The notes below the pieces were generated by a model that searched no databases, had not been told where the DNA came from, and worked only from the letters and a program-made list of their open reading frames with translations. Shown here piece after piece: positions 50,111-62,698 of a stretch of 64,000 nt of DNA (positions within the stretch are counted from its first letter, which is position 1; each line of letters opens with the position of its first letter). The position numbers and the translations under genes are program-made. The stretch is taken from positions 81,170,604 to 81,234,603 of the forward strand of contig NC_092349.1 of the NCBI RefSeq assembly GCF_963676685.1, written 5' to 3'. Source of the DNA: Mytilus edulis. Taxonomy: Eukaryota > Mollusca > Bivalvia > Mytilida > Mytilidae.

Positions 50111-51619
50111 ATATATATATATACGATTTTTGCTGTGGAAAATTAAAATATTTTAAGGAAATGATATCTTAAACATTTGTTAAACGGTAAAATTTAAATC
50201 TAATCTTTATGTGAACTTTATTTTCATTTTCTTTCATTAATGAATACAGTAAATGTGTTCAATATTACAATATAATTCACTGACTCACACACAGTTAAAA
50301 CATTTGATATTTTGTAGCTGCACAGAGGAATGAGACTCAATGGGAAATATTCGTTTTTACCCACTTGGATACTATCTGTGACAGAAATTCAGCCAAGATT
50401 TGCATCGGAAAACAAATTGTGGATTATATTGTTGAATTTTTAGTGATTATTATTTTACACAATGGAATTACGTCTCGCAAATAAAAGCTGTTTGTTAATA
50501 CAAGTAATGAGATATTTAATGTTCATTGCATTACTACGATCCCAATTTAAACACAAATCAAGTATTAATGTATTTATTAACTATCGATAGCACATGGGTT
50601 TGTTGTTATATTGGGAACATGTGTTTATGTTTACAATAATATTTAAATTATTTTAGCATAACAATAAGTCACCTTAACAAAGTTAAGAGTTTAAAGTTCT
50701 TTGTATGATAGCACGGACTGGTCATTCGCGGTAAAAGTTAAAATTGAAAATACATTTTCATAGCTTGACCATTCAAAGCTCAGTCTTAGTGTAGTGAAGT
50801 TTCCCCCACCCCCTCCCCCTTATGTACATCTTTTGTATAAACTTATAATATTGTAAATGCATTATACTTTTTCTGCAGATGTTAAAAAGAACATTATGAA
50901 ATTATGGTTTTGTGATATGAAAGATTCTATTTCATTATTTCTCATTGTAGATATGTTTGTAAGACATGTATGCTGCAGCGGTCTTAGTGTGCTGGCAAAG
51001 TGATTTGAGGACAGTTGAATTATTTGATAATAAAACTTTCCTGCACTTGTCTAGGCGAACTGTTTCCCATATATATGTGTTTGAGTTTTTGTTTACAATA
51101 CTTTATTTGCGTTTGAGGGCACGAATAAGAAAATAAGTCGTTTTAGTTTTATCTTCATTCAACAATGTTCAATTTCGCGTTACATCCTTTTGAATTATGC
51201 CTATGGGTGTCCATGGAAATATTAAAAGGACAAAACGTCCGGATAAATGAAGAGTAACAATAGAAAATAACTCCATTTCTGAAAAATAATGGAGAATTTG
51301 AACCAAAAATTACGTCACAGGTGTATCTTAAAATAGATATATACAAAAAACCAAATAGGTCTAGGGTGGTTAAGACTTCGTCGAGTATGGTACAGACTAG
51401 GTCGAGTATGGTTCAGACTAGGTCGAGCATGGTTTAGACTATGTCGAATATGGTTCAGACACGTATTATGGTTAAGTACTGGTCGAGTAAATGATCAGAC
51501 TGTTAAGTATGGTTCATACTACAGTCGAGTATTAATATCAAGTAAATTTCAAACCAATTCAGACTGGTCGAGTAAAAATCAGTACAGTCGACTACAGATA
51601 TAGGCCATTTCAGATTTTT

Positions 51620-52419
51620 ATTGGTTTGTAGTAAAAGGTACAATCTTTTCAATTATTAACATACCTGAGAAAAATATAATTCATCTAGGAGGACAGAAAA
51701 TTTTGATTTAACTATAAAATTACTTAGAATCCTATACTGTAGAATAATAAATACATACCTATTCGTCAAAGAATAAATAACTGCTTGAATGATATTTAAC
51801 AGGTGTACTGATAACAGTACGATGTATATGTATATATATATATATGGAAATATCATTTCTATTAATAGATTATCAGTAATGTACGTGTGATCAGTTACTA
51901 AAGGCGGAAATACATGCATTCGATATATGCGGTGGGTTGGTTCGTTCTTCGTTATTCGATAAATGACACTTAATATTCAACCAGCTGGAACAATATTTAA
52001 AATTTCTTAGCAAAAATTATAAAACAGTAGATATTCAAAAGAATTCTTGAAATGATAATCATGTTGTAAAATGTAGTGATATATCAGGGAACCCCCCGAT
52101 ATAAATAATTTTCTATCGTAAATTATGATTGTCCAATGCTATCAAAAAAATGGCTCTAAATATTTTCATTTTTGATACAAGAATATTCTAGGGCCTCAAA
52201 GTGACACGTTACGTTAAAAAAAAAAACTAAAACCTATATGTAGCTTACTATATATGATTTCTGAACTAATCCTGTCAAAGTCCTAATAACCTTCAAATTA
52301 CTATAATACATTAGTTATAGAATGATATAGACTTGCACATGTGTACATTGGCGTAGGAGTTGAAAAGTTGGAAAGGTGACCTCTGACTAAAAATACAGAA
52401 AAACCTTCTACAGTCTTTT
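51620..52419. other. Intergenic DNA, no gene seen
   Basis: AT-rich, with a (TA)n tract at 51828-51845. Nothing recognised. Confidence 0.45.
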
Positions 52420-52599
52420 TGATTAAATGTTTTTCAGAGTCCCGTTTCATTTTTCAATGATAAACTTTACTTTTTTCCCAAAAAGAGAAAAGGGTGGGGT
52501 GGTATTGGCTCCGACTGCTCACCCCCATGTGTATTTTTCAAACAGGTCATATATCAACCATAAAATCGTCTCAATAATCTATCTTCTTTTATTGGATAA

Positions 52600-52805
52600 A
52601 AACCAGTTTCAACCCACCATTTTGGCTTAAAATGTCCTGTACCAAGTCAGGAATATGGCAATTGTCATCAAAAAGTTCGTTTATATGTATAATGACGTTT
52701 GTTTTTGTTGCACTTCAGTGTTTCTGTTGGTCCGTTGTTTTTTGTTATTCATGTTATAGTTGATGTGTTTCCTTCGGTTTTATTTTGTAACTCAGATATG
52801 TTTTT
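52600..52805 (+). repeat. Dispersed repeat M5 ('cctgtaccaagtcagg' family)
   Basis: 'caacccaccattttggctta', 'cctgtaccaagtcagg', 'ttgttgcacttcagtgtttc' and 'ttcaatcgatttat'. Related copies lie at 56140-56600 with 57339-57480 and, reversed, at 63860-64000. Confidence 0.75.
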
Positions 52806-53769
52806 TTTTCAATCGATTTATAACTATTGAGGCCTATCATGGGGGTGTCCAAGTAATTAACTATTTTTTAAAACAAGATTATCAAATAATAAATAATACA
52901 GTCATAGATTATATAATAATCAAAACAATCATGAAATATTTGGTCTGATTATCAAATAATCACTATAAAAAGTAATCACATCATCAAAAACCCCCATGAA
53001 GAGGTTCACCTTTTGAACAACGGTATCCTAAGATGTCTTTACTATGTGTTGATCGTGGCATGAGTGTACATGTTTGCCTTATCCAAATTGCTCAGGTCTA
53101 TCAGATGACAAAATCGGATGTTCATCTTGATTACGTAGATTAGATTTCTGAAAATAACATAAAAAAATAATTCTATATTTCTTAATTAGAACATTTTCGA
53201 GCGGATGTTCAGTATTCGCCTGAAAACATGACTTTTCCTTTCAAACGAGAATTGTTAATTTAAGATATTTGTCTATTTTATGTATTGTGATTGTCACATG
53301 TTTTGACTGTCAATGAATGTTGTGAATGTAGACTTTATTCTCATGCTCGACACTTTACTTTATGACAAAAGAAAATAGAGAAGATATCAAGGTTAGGTTT
53401 AAAAAAAACATAAGACGAAAAAGAAAGAACACCATTAATTACAGAAAAAAAACAATCCACAAAATACTAGATAGGAACCTAAATTTTATAAAAATACGAA
53501 CACCCTTTAAACCTGTGTGTTTAATCAATTAGTACACAAGGGTAGTAGTACTCACCGAGTTTCTCGATCCAATTTTCCAAGTCAATAACTGGCAATAAGT
53601 TGTAAACCTAAGAGGGTATGAAAGTTTCTTCATCAAACTGAATACACACATGGTCGTTTATGCCTTTCGTCAAACTACGGAAATAGACTCCAATTTTATC
53701 GTAATAAACCGCTGATTCAGAGGCATCCTTCTTAACAGCAATCTTTTTTTAGGGTGTCACATATTGAGC

Positions 53770-53975
53770 ATGATCTGCTTACCCTCACGGAGCACCTGTG
53801 ATCACCCCTATTCTTTTGGTGGGGTTCGTGTTGCATAGTCTTTATTTTTCTATGTTGTGTTTGTGTACTATTGTTCTTCTCTTTTTCTTTTTCTTTTTTT
53901 GCCATGGCGTTGTCAGTTTATTTTCTATTTATGAGTTTGAATATATGGTATCTTTCGCCCCATTTTTAGGAAACA
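53770..53975 (+). repeat. Dispersed repeat M4, second copy
   Basis: 'gagcacctgtgatcacccct', 'ggtggggttcgtgttgcata', 'gccatggcgttgtcagttta' and 'ggtatctttcgcccc', parallel to 33835-34055. Confidence 0.75.
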
Positions 53976-55607
53976 TAAGCTCTTGAATATTGTATCAACT
54001 GGAAGATATATACTCAACATACATGTGCTGCTTAAATATTGCCTCATAAGAAAGCTCACAACAGGACACATTGTATGTCAAATGTTCCTGTTTTAAAGAA
54101 AAAGCTACGCTTCTGGTTTAAAATAAAAAAAAAACTGTAAGTGAGTGAGCTCACACTCTCATCACATAATGAATTACACGTATTTTCAAATAAATTCTAA
54201 TGAATAGCACGTTGTAAAAGATCATTCATCCGTAATGAAATAAAAATCAGCATAAAAAAGAACGAAAAGAGTGCTTTAAAATTGAAACTGCTTAATATAC
54301 AGGAATATCTAATGAGAAAAATATACAGATGAAAAAAATATGTTGTTCAAATGATTAAACATAGCGTAAAAAATATATAGATAGATGAAAATCATTTTCA
54401 ATTATAGTTTTTATTTCCTCGTTTGCATTTTCCCAGACAAATGAGACTGTAATAATGCAGGGTCCCCTTAGTGTCTTCCCTGCACGACGTTTATGAATCA
54501 ATGCTGACAATCAATAGCACATAAGATGACTGAAAAAAATCTAGATATGCAATAAATAGTATTCAAAAATTAAAAGGACAAATTATACCATACGAACTGC
54601 CATAGAGACCAGAAGCGCAATGATAAAAGCCAAAAAAAAATCGTCACTTTTTATAGAAACATAAGCATGATACAACTATCTTTAACTGTTTAAGGTAATA
54701 ACCAATTGTGACAGGTATCTGATAACGACTCAATTTTATCGGTTGCGAAATTTACCAAGGACTAATAGAATGATTTATGACCTCTAAGTCTTACAAATAT
54801 TTTACAAATCCTCTTAATAAAAAAATGTCTTACAAAATTAAATGAATGGAAACTTTCATATGAATATGAAGAGGATGTTTGACATAAAAATAATTCAATT
54901 ACTACCTATATTATTCAAAATATTGGTTATTTGTATGAATCGTTTCTCCAATAACATGGTTACCATTTTAGATTATCTCTGAATACGGAGATCATCCGTG
55001 GCTTTGATAAATCTTTCATGTAAATTTTGGGACAAGACAAAACAATGGATACACAGAAAAGTCCTTATTGTTCTGATTATATATTTTGCAGTAAAACAAT
55101 AACAGCTTTTGTGGGAAATAATAAATATATATATCTCCCTTCGAGGTGTTTATATATTTTGGTGCAGTATTGAAAAGTTACCAAAAATGTAAAACTAAAT
55201 GCTAACTTTAACTTTACACAGAATGTTCGCTTTTTAGTGAAAAACATGATTTTAATTAACGTAATCTATGTAATACTTGTAAATAATTAAGGCAGGGATT
55301 TTGTACCACAAATTACCTAGAACCTTTACTAAATTTGTCCAAAGATACACATATTTGGTTGGAAAGTTTGACAATACCGGTAGAAAACTTAGTTTAAACG
55401 AATTGCACATCCGAAATGTTATGGTGATGTTGTTTACAGAGCCCAAAAGATTTAGATACGACCCCTGGTAAACTTATCAATCCTTAAAGTTAACTGAGTA
55501 TAAAAGGTTACCAATTCAACACTGTAAATAGATCTTTGAATAATGATTTTATTGGTTTAAACAATGATTTTGTTATCAGTAAATTAAACCCATACTAAAT
55601 AGTTATG
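53976..55607. other. Intergenic DNA, no gene seen
   Basis: AT-rich, no supported frame or clear repeat. Confidence 0.45.
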
Positions 55608-56092
55608 AAAGGTACCAGGCTTATAATCTAAAACGCCAGACGCACATTTCGTCTACATAAGACTCATCAGTGACGCTCAGATCAAAATAGTTATAAAGCC
55701 AAACAAGTACAAAGTCACTTTGTGTGCGTCGATCTGTTCGGCTAACTCGGCTGTGACTTTTTGTGTGCTGGATTAGGTTGTTTTATGTATTCGTATTTAT
55801 TCTGTAGTTGGTTAGTCATAACTTCGGTGTTATCATGTATATCTATTATATAGTAATTTTTATAAATTTACTGTTCGCAAAAGTATGAATTATTCTAATT
55901 AAAAAGGATGTTCTTATCCCAGGCAAAAACCTTATTATTAGCCACAATGTTTTGGAACTTTTGGTCCTCAATGCTCTTCAACTTTGTACCTGTTTTGGCT
56001 TTCGAACCGTTTTGATCTGAGCGTCACTGTTTAGTCTTGTGTAGACGTAGCGCGCGTCTGACGTATTAAATTATAAACCTGGTACCTTTTGA
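55608..56092. mobile_element. MITE, about 485 bp, with roughly 110-bp inverted arms
   Basis: The left arm has 'aggtaccaggcttataatct', 'catttcgtctacataagact' and 'agtgacgctcagatcaaaa'. The right arm has their complements, 'ttttgatctgagcgtcact', 'agtcttgtgtagacgtagcg' and 'ttataaacctggtaccttt'. The arms are diverged, so this is an old insertion. One end of the same family is at 29320-29385. Confidence 0.8.
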
Positions 56093-56139
56093 TAGCTACT
56101 ATTTGTGTGTTTCTCTGTCCTATATGTTCTCCCATTTAT

Positions 56140-56600
56140 TTGTAGTCTTGTCATGTAATGTTGTCATTTGAATGTTATATTTAACATTGCCATGAAAGCG
56201 GGAGGTTTGGCTAGTCACAAAACCAGGTTCAACCCACCATTTGTTCTACAAAATGTCCTGTACCAAGTCAGGACAATGGCAATTGTTTTCGTATAGTTTG
56301 TTTCTGTGTGTGTTGCATTGTCGTTTGTGTGGGGTTTTTTTTTGGGTTTTTTTTTCACTTCAGTGTTTCTGTTGTGTATGTTGTTTCGTTGTCGAAACGT
56401 AATGTATTGTTTTTTTTATTTGCGGAATTCACTGTCCTGAATGTTCTTGCATTTTTACTGTATTCCTGTCATCTAATGGTGTCATTTTAGTGTTACGTTT
56501 AAAATTGCCATAAAAGTGCTAGGTTTGGCTAGCCACAGGTTCAACCCACCATTATTTTCTTCAAACGTCCTGTACCAAGTCAGAAAAGTGGCCATTGTTA
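56140..56600 (+). repeat. Dispersed repeat M5, two tandem diverged copies (left part)
   Basis: Two successive copies contain 'gtcatgtaatgttgtcattt' or 'gtcatctaatggtgtcattt' and then 'ggtttggctag' and 'cctgtaccaagtcag', about 320 bp apart. The second copy is broken by the element at 56601 and resumes at 57339 ('atagttcgtttctgtgtgtg'). Confidence 0.8.
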
Positions 56601-57338
56601 TATGAGCCAGTCCATGCGAAAAGGTACAAAAACGAAAAATTTACGAAATTCTAAAAAGTGTGCATAATTATTGGTAGTAGACTTGTGATTTATAAAACAC
56701 ATTTACTTTCCCTCATATCATCAAGCTGTGAGCTACACGCACCTGCGAGTATGGAGACCCCCCCCCCCCTTAGTTTTATCAAGATTTTTAGTGAATTATT
56801 TCATATATTTCAATCATTTTCAAAGTACAGTTTACATGGCTTGATTTGCCAATTGATAATGTTAACCCCGGTAGCAGTGGTGATAAGGCTCTCGCTTACG
56901 ATGCGGATATCAATGCAATCAAACCGGGCAACTGTTTGAATCCCGTGCAACTAAGGTTGATTCATATAATATTAAATAACTTACCTTAACTTAAATTTCA
57001 ATTTCTAAAACACAAGATGTCATAGTTTTTGTATTATCCCTCATGTTTTAATGTTGTCTTACTTTCTATAAACCTGGTTTCTGGTCGGTATAGCATTAGT
57101 CCGGGTAACAAATGATTTTACACTTGCTCAAATACCAAAAATTCAGATATTTCTACGTCTTTTTCTGTTTTAGTTGACAAATTCGGGATAGAATTGACAA
57201 TCTTATGAATGTTTACATTAATGTAATTTTTGTTCGGATAAAATCGTTTTTCAAAAATACTATAACAAACTTCGATAACGTGTCCTGTGAAGTTTACCAA
57301 AAGGACTTTTTGTACCTTTTCGCATGGACTGGCTCATA
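56601..57338. mobile_element. 738-bp element with 32-bp inverted ends and TTA target duplication (PIF/Harbinger-like)
   Basis: The ends 'tatgagccagtccatgcgaa' and 'ttcgcatggactggctcata' pair over about 32 bp. TTA flanks both sides (56598-56600, 57339-57341), and the host M5 repeat continues across with one TTA. A 3-bp TWA duplication is typical of PIF/Harbinger. There is no transposase, so it is non-autonomous. Confidence 0.82.
56861..56975 (+). mobile_element. tRNA-derived SINE nested in the 738-bp element
   Basis: A-box-like 'tagcagtggtgataaggc' and a good B-box 'tgtttgaatcccg' about 60 nt apart, then an AT-rich body. It does not fold as a complete tRNA by eye. Confidence 0.55.
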
Positions 57339-57480
57339 TTATAGTTCGTTTCTGTGTGTGTTACATTTTAATATTGTGTTTCTGTTGTATCGTAGTTCAC
57401 CTCTTATATTTGATGTGTTTCCCTTATTTTTAGTTTGTAACCCGGATTTGTTTTTTTCTCAATAGATTTATGAATTTCGA
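57339..57480 (+). repeat. Dispersed repeat M5, right part after the 738-bp insertion
   Basis: 'atagttcgtttctgtgtgtg' continues the copy broken at 56600 and runs to 'ttctcaatagatttatgaat'. Confidence 0.75.
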
Positions 57481-57976
57481 ACAGCAGAATATTGCTGTTG
57501 CCTTTATTATAGAGCATTGAGGACCCAAAATTCCAAAACATTGTGCCAAATACGGCTAAGGTAATATTTGCCTGGAATAAGAAAATTCTTAGTATTTCGA
57601 CAAAATCATTCTTTTGTAAACAGGAAATTTATAAAAATGACCATATAATTGATATTAATGACTGGGCTGGTGATACCCTCGGGGATGAAACATTATTGTT
57701 ATGCACATATACACTTTCATGGTACTACAATCTGTCCATACCTATAATTTGGCATTGCACGTCTTTACACTAAATACATTAGATATTTGATGTATACTGA
57801 TTGACATTTTAGACACATGATTTTTTAATAGTTGTTTTTGGCTTTGAACTAGCTGTCAATTATAACTTAGAGTTCTCTCAGATCTGTACTTCTTTCTTGT
57901 GTTGTTTGGGCTGTTTAAATACCCTGCTACGTCTCGTCGATGATTTTGTTAAATGTTTTCTGTTTTGTATCGATCT

Positions 57977-58378
57977 GATGAGTTAAGCCCTTTTCACCTG
58001 ATTTTTATAGTTTGTTCCTCTGTTGAACAATGACGCCACTGTCCTAGGTTAGGGGAGAGTTGAGTGCTCTCAAACATGTTTAACCCCGACACATGCTTTA
58101 TGTGTCTGCTCCAAGTCAGGAGCGTGTAGTTTAGTGGATGTCATTGGTTTATGTCATATTCATTTTTCATAATTTGTTTTGTAATAAATTAGGCCATTAG
58201 TTTTCTCAATTGAATTGTTTAATTTTCATGTCGGGGCCTTTTATATCCGACTATATGATATTGGTTTTTCTCATAAATGACGGTCATACGGTTGCCTATA
58301 ATTATATTGTTTACATCCACTACATTTGAAATTTGGTGGCTACCTGATTGATTCATTAGCAATCATACCACATGTCGT
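57977..58378 (-). repeat. Mytilid dispersed repeat M1, near full-length reverse copy
   Basis: From 'gatgagttaagcccttttca' through 'gtcctaggttaggggagagt', 'ctgctccaagtcaggag' and 'ttgcctataattatatt' to 'tagcaatcataccacatgtc'. It parallels 1975-2345. Confidence 0.85.
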
Positions 58379-58544
58379 TAGTTTTATATTCAAGTAATTC
58401 TGTTAACCTGTATGTGGCGTTGCAAGGTTGGAAAATCAGACATCATTGCATGATGACAAGAAATGAAACAACAGGTATTTCAACAATTTGAACACATGTT
58501 ATTCCATTTACACAAGCGTTCAGGAGATAGATAACTTGCCTTTT

Positions 58545-58620
58545 ATGCTGTTGTTTTTTCTATGGATGGGTTGTTGTCTCCTTGACACATTTCCCATTTC
58601 CATTTTCAATTTTATAAACA
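58545..58620 (-). repeat. Dispersed repeat M3, reverse fragment
   Basis: 'ggttgttgtctccttgacac' and 'atttcccatttccattttca' are the complement of the M3 core. Confidence 0.75.
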
Positions 58621-58820
58621 GTTGCTCCTTTGTGAATGTAATAGATATAAAATGAAAACATAGTGTAATACAACATGTTTATATAAATATTTACAACACA
58701 CTGGTCTTAGATCTTTAGATATCAAAATTGTCACCAAAACTGTAATTTTACCGATTTTTTCCTATATCTATTTGTGAAGTTTTGACAGAATGTAGCAAAA
58801 TCGATGCATGCGTAGGATGA

Positions 58821-61638
58821 GACTTTATTCCTACCATCGCATCATGTTGCGTTCTTTTGGAGTTTGTGCGTTTGTTTGTTACCTTGATTATCCCTACCAT
58901 CGCATCATGTCGCCGTCCTTTTGGAGTTTGTGCGTTTGTTTGTTACCTTGATTATCCCTACCATCGCATCCTGTCGCCGTCCTTTTGGAGTTTGTGCGTT
59001 TGTTTGTTACCTTGATTATCCCTACCATCGCATCCTGTCGCCGTCCTTTTGGAGTTTGTGCGTTTGTTTGTTACCTTGATTATCCCTACCATCGCATCCT
59101 GTCGCCGTCCTTTTGGAGTTTGTGCGTTTGTTTGTTACCTTGATTATCCCTACCATCGCATCCTGTCGCCGTCCTTTTGGAGTTTGTGCGTTTGTTTGTT
59201 ACCTTGATTATCCCTACCATCGCATCATGTCGCCGTCCTTTTGGAGTTTGTGCGTTTGTTTGTTACCTTGATTATCCCTACCATCGCATCATGTCGCCGT
59301 CCTTTTGGAGTTTGTACGTTTGTTTGTTACCTTGATTATCCCTACCATCGCATCATGTCGCCGTCCTTTTGGAGTTTGTGCGTTTGTTTGTTACCTTGAT
59401 TATCCCTACCATCGCATCATGTCGCCGTCCTTTTGGAGTTTGTACGTTTATTTGTTACCTTGATTATCCCTACCATCGCATCATGTCGCCGTCCTTTTGG
59501 AGTTTGTGCGTTTGTTTGTTACCTTGATTATCCCTACCATCGCATCCTGTCGCCGTCCTTTTGGAGTTTGTGCGTTTGTTTGTTACCTTGATTATCCCTA
59601 CCATCGCATCATGTCGCCGTCCTTTTGGAGTTTGTGCGTTTGTTTGTTACCTTGATTATCCCTACCATCGCATCATGTCGCCGTCCTTTTGGAGTTTGTA
59701 CGTTTGTTTGTTACCTTGATTATCCCTACCATCGCATCATGTCGCCGTCCTTTTGGAGTTTGTGCGTTTGTTTGTTACCTTGATTATCCCTACCATCGCA
59801 TCATGTCGCCGTCCTTTTGGAGTTTGTACGTTTATTTGTTACCTTGATTATCCCTACCATCGCATCATGTCGCCGTCCTTTTGGAGTTTGTGCGTTTGTT
59901 TGTTACCTTGATTATCCCTACCATCGCATCATGTCGCCGTCCTTTTGGAGTTTGTACGTTTGTTTGTTACCTTGATTATCCCTACCATCGCATCCTGTCG
60001 CCGTCCTTTTGGAGTTTGTGCGTTTGTTTGTTACCTTGATTATCCCTACCATCGCATCCTGTCGCCGTCCTTTGGAGTTTGTGCGTTTGTTTGTTACCTT
60101 GATTATCCCTACCATCGCATCCTGTCGCCGTCCTTTTGGAGTTTGTGCGTTTGTTTGTTACCTTGATTATCCCTACCATCGCATCCTGTCGCCGTCCTTT
60201 TGGAGTTTGTGCGTTTGTTTGTTACCTTGATTATCCCTACCATCGCATCATGTCGCCGTCCTTTTGGAGTTTGTGCGTTTGTTTGTTACCTTGATTATCC
60301 CTACCATCGCATCATGTCGCCGTCCTTTTGGAGTTTGTACGTTTGTTTGTTACCTTGATTATCCCTACCATCGCATCATGTCGCCGTCCTTTTGGAGTTT
60401 GTGCGTTTGTTTGTTACCTTGATTATCCCTACCATCGAATCCTGTCGCCGTCATTTTTGAGTTTGTACGTTTGTTTGTTACCTTGATTATCCCTACCATC
60501 GCATCCTGTCGCCGTCCTTTTGGAGTTTGTACGTTTGTTTGTTACCTTGATTATCCCTACCATCGCATCCTGTCGCCGTCCTTTTGGAGTTTGTACGTTT
60601 GTTTGTTACCTTGATTATCCCTACCATCGCATCCTGTCGCCGTCATTTTGGAGTTTGTACGTTTGTTTGTTACCTTGATTATCCCTACCATCGCATCATG
60701 TCGCCGTCCATTTGGAGTTTGTAGGTTTGTTTGTTACCTTGATTATCCCTACCATCGCATCCTGTCGCCGTCCTTTTGGAGTTTGTGCGTTTGTTTGTTA
60801 CCTTGATTATCCCTACCATCGCATCATGTCGCCGTCCTTTTGGAGTTTGTGCGTTTGTTTGTTACCTTGATTATCCCTACCATCGCATCATGTCGCCGTC
60901 CTTTTGGAGTTTGTACGTTTGTTTGTTACCTTGATTATTCCTACCATCGCATCATGTCGCCGTCCTTTTGGAGTTTGTGCGTTTGTTTGTTACCTTGATT
61001 ATCCCTACCATCGCATCCTGTCGCCGTCATTTTGGAGTTTGTACGTTTGTTTGTTACCTTGATTATCCCTACCATCGCATCCTGTCGCCGTCCTTTTGGA
61101 GTTTGTACGTTTGTTTGTTACCTTGATTATCCCTACCATCGCATCCTGTCGCCGTCCTTTTGGAGTTTGTACGTTTGTTTGTTACCTTGATTATCCCTAC
61201 CATCGCATCCTGTCGCCGTCATTTTGGAGTTTGTACGTTTGTTTGTTACCTTGATTATCCCTACCATCGCATCATGTCGCCGTCCATTTGGAGTTTGTAG
61301 GTTTGTTTGTTACCTTGATTATCCCTACCATCGCATCCTGTCGCCGTCATTTTGGAGTTTGTACGTTTGTTTGTTACCTTGATTATCCCTACCATCGCAT
61401 CCTGTCGCCGTCCTTTTGGAGTTTGTACGTTTGTTTGTTACCTTGATTATCCCTACCATCGCATCCTGTCGCCGTCCTTTTGGAGTTTGTACGTTTGTTT
61501 GTTACCTTGATTATCCCTACCATCGCATCCTGTCGCCGTCCTTTTGGAGTTTGTATGTTTGTTTGTTACCTTGATTATCCCTACCATCGCATCCTGTCGC
61601 CGTCCTTTTGGAGTTTGTATGTTTGTTTGTTAACTTGA
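58821..61638. repeat. 64-bp minisatellite, about 44 copies
   Basis: The unit is 'ttgattatccctaccatcgc' then 'atcctgtcgccgtccttttg' then 'gagtttgtgcgtttgtttgt' then 'tacc'. Variants differ mainly at atcatg/atcctg, gtgcg/gtacg and gtcc/gtca. A rare variant pair ('gtccatttggagtttgtagg') recurs 576 bp (9 units) apart at about 60701 and 61277, a sign of segmental duplication inside the array. The first unit (63 bp) and last units are diverged, as expected for array edges. Since 64 is not a multiple of 3, frames rotate and the open frames seen on both strands are artefacts. Confidence 0.97.
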
Positions 61639-62698
61639 TTTATCTCGTCTTAGTTCAATGAATGAGATTTGAACATCGGTTAAATACTGTCGGTCTTATT
61701 TTTAGTATTTGATATTGTAAAAGACATCTTATAAAACAAGCATTATGTGAGTATTGCCTTGCAAAACATAGCCCCTACCGGTTACAAATTCATTGTACTG
61801 GAACAAAATGCTAACTTGATCTATAACAAGTCATGTTTTAAACTATTTAACAAATATCTAGTCAATATCTTCAATAAAGACTAAATAAATGATATTGCGG
61901 AAACGATGGTTCACAACACAATACACACAAAGTAAAGATAGAACAATAAAAACCAGTTTAATACCTGTGGTTTATTCTTGTGTGGAGGAGTAAGCAGTTC
62001 CTTTTTCACATATCGCACCCTTTGGTGAAACGTTTTTCCCTTTGTGTAATATGGTAAAATATGTTAAAATATACAGTCGGGGAAATCATACTATAGCAAT
62101 CAACATTACATTAAAAATGCCAGGTTCAACGAAAAATAAAGAATTGCAAAAGGAAAATAAATGTGTAGCCCATGACAAACTTTGTAAATTATCTGCGTTT
62201 AAAATATAGTACAACCCAGATTTGGTGTAAATAAATAATTTAAAGATTTTATACTTTAATTTTTGTAAACATGTACAAATAAAAATAAAACAATTGGATA
62301 AAAAGGGATAGGATCCTTCCATATGAGCCCACAATGATCTTACAGGTTAATATGAACTAGTATTCGTTTTACTGTAAAAAATCTGAAACATGCACTCTTT
62401 ATAGTTTGGATGCAAATTTGATATTTAAATGATGAAAGATTGATTGTACAATGTAAGGTAGATGAGGTTAACACGCTTAAAACATGTTCACAATTTGTTA
62501 ATATATACAAAAAGGTAATTTTCGTTCAATCTTTAATTATCGTGATTCCGCGTTTCAGAAAATTATTCGTCGTGTTTTGTGAACGTTCTTTAGATCATAT
62601 ATATTCTTTTATGACAAGTAAAAATAACATTGATTAAAGATAAGGTTCTGCAGAGATTTCAGGAAATGATACTTTTATATACATTTATTATACAGTAA
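61639..62698. other. 3' flank of the second ASB-like gene, no other gene seen
   Basis: AT-rich; nothing recognised between the minisatellite and the stop codon at 62699. Confidence 0.45.

Larger units (their letters stand above)
48077..51619. mobile_element. 3.5 kb inverted-repeat element with sub-repeated arms
   Basis: The left arm (48077-48345) and right arm (51358-51619) are inverted copies. The outer parts match well ('tctgaaatggc' then 'gactgtactgattt' against the complement of the right arm). Inner parts consist of repeated, diverged 'catactcgacca' and 'gtctgaac' units of about 20 bp. The interior (48346-51357) shows no transposase frame. It contains two diverged direct copies of a segment (48536-48612 and 49042-49120, with 'ttttacctg' and 'gtgcttctt'), a tRNA-type SINE and AT microsatellites. 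It is probably a large non-autonomous or decayed DNA transposon. Confidence 0.65.

Noticed and set aside
56308..56490. 60-codon forward hydrophobic frame
   Set aside because: Translation of T-rich repeat M5; no conserved start or family.
56861..56950. tRNA gene
   Set aside because: A- and B-box-like motifs are present but the acceptor stem does not pair; kept as a SINE.
59918..60230. Open frames on both strands with repeated 'VRLFVTLIIPTIAS' and 'TNKRTNSK' peptides
   Set aside because: Products of the 64-bp minisatellite; frames appear in both strands and break at unit variants.
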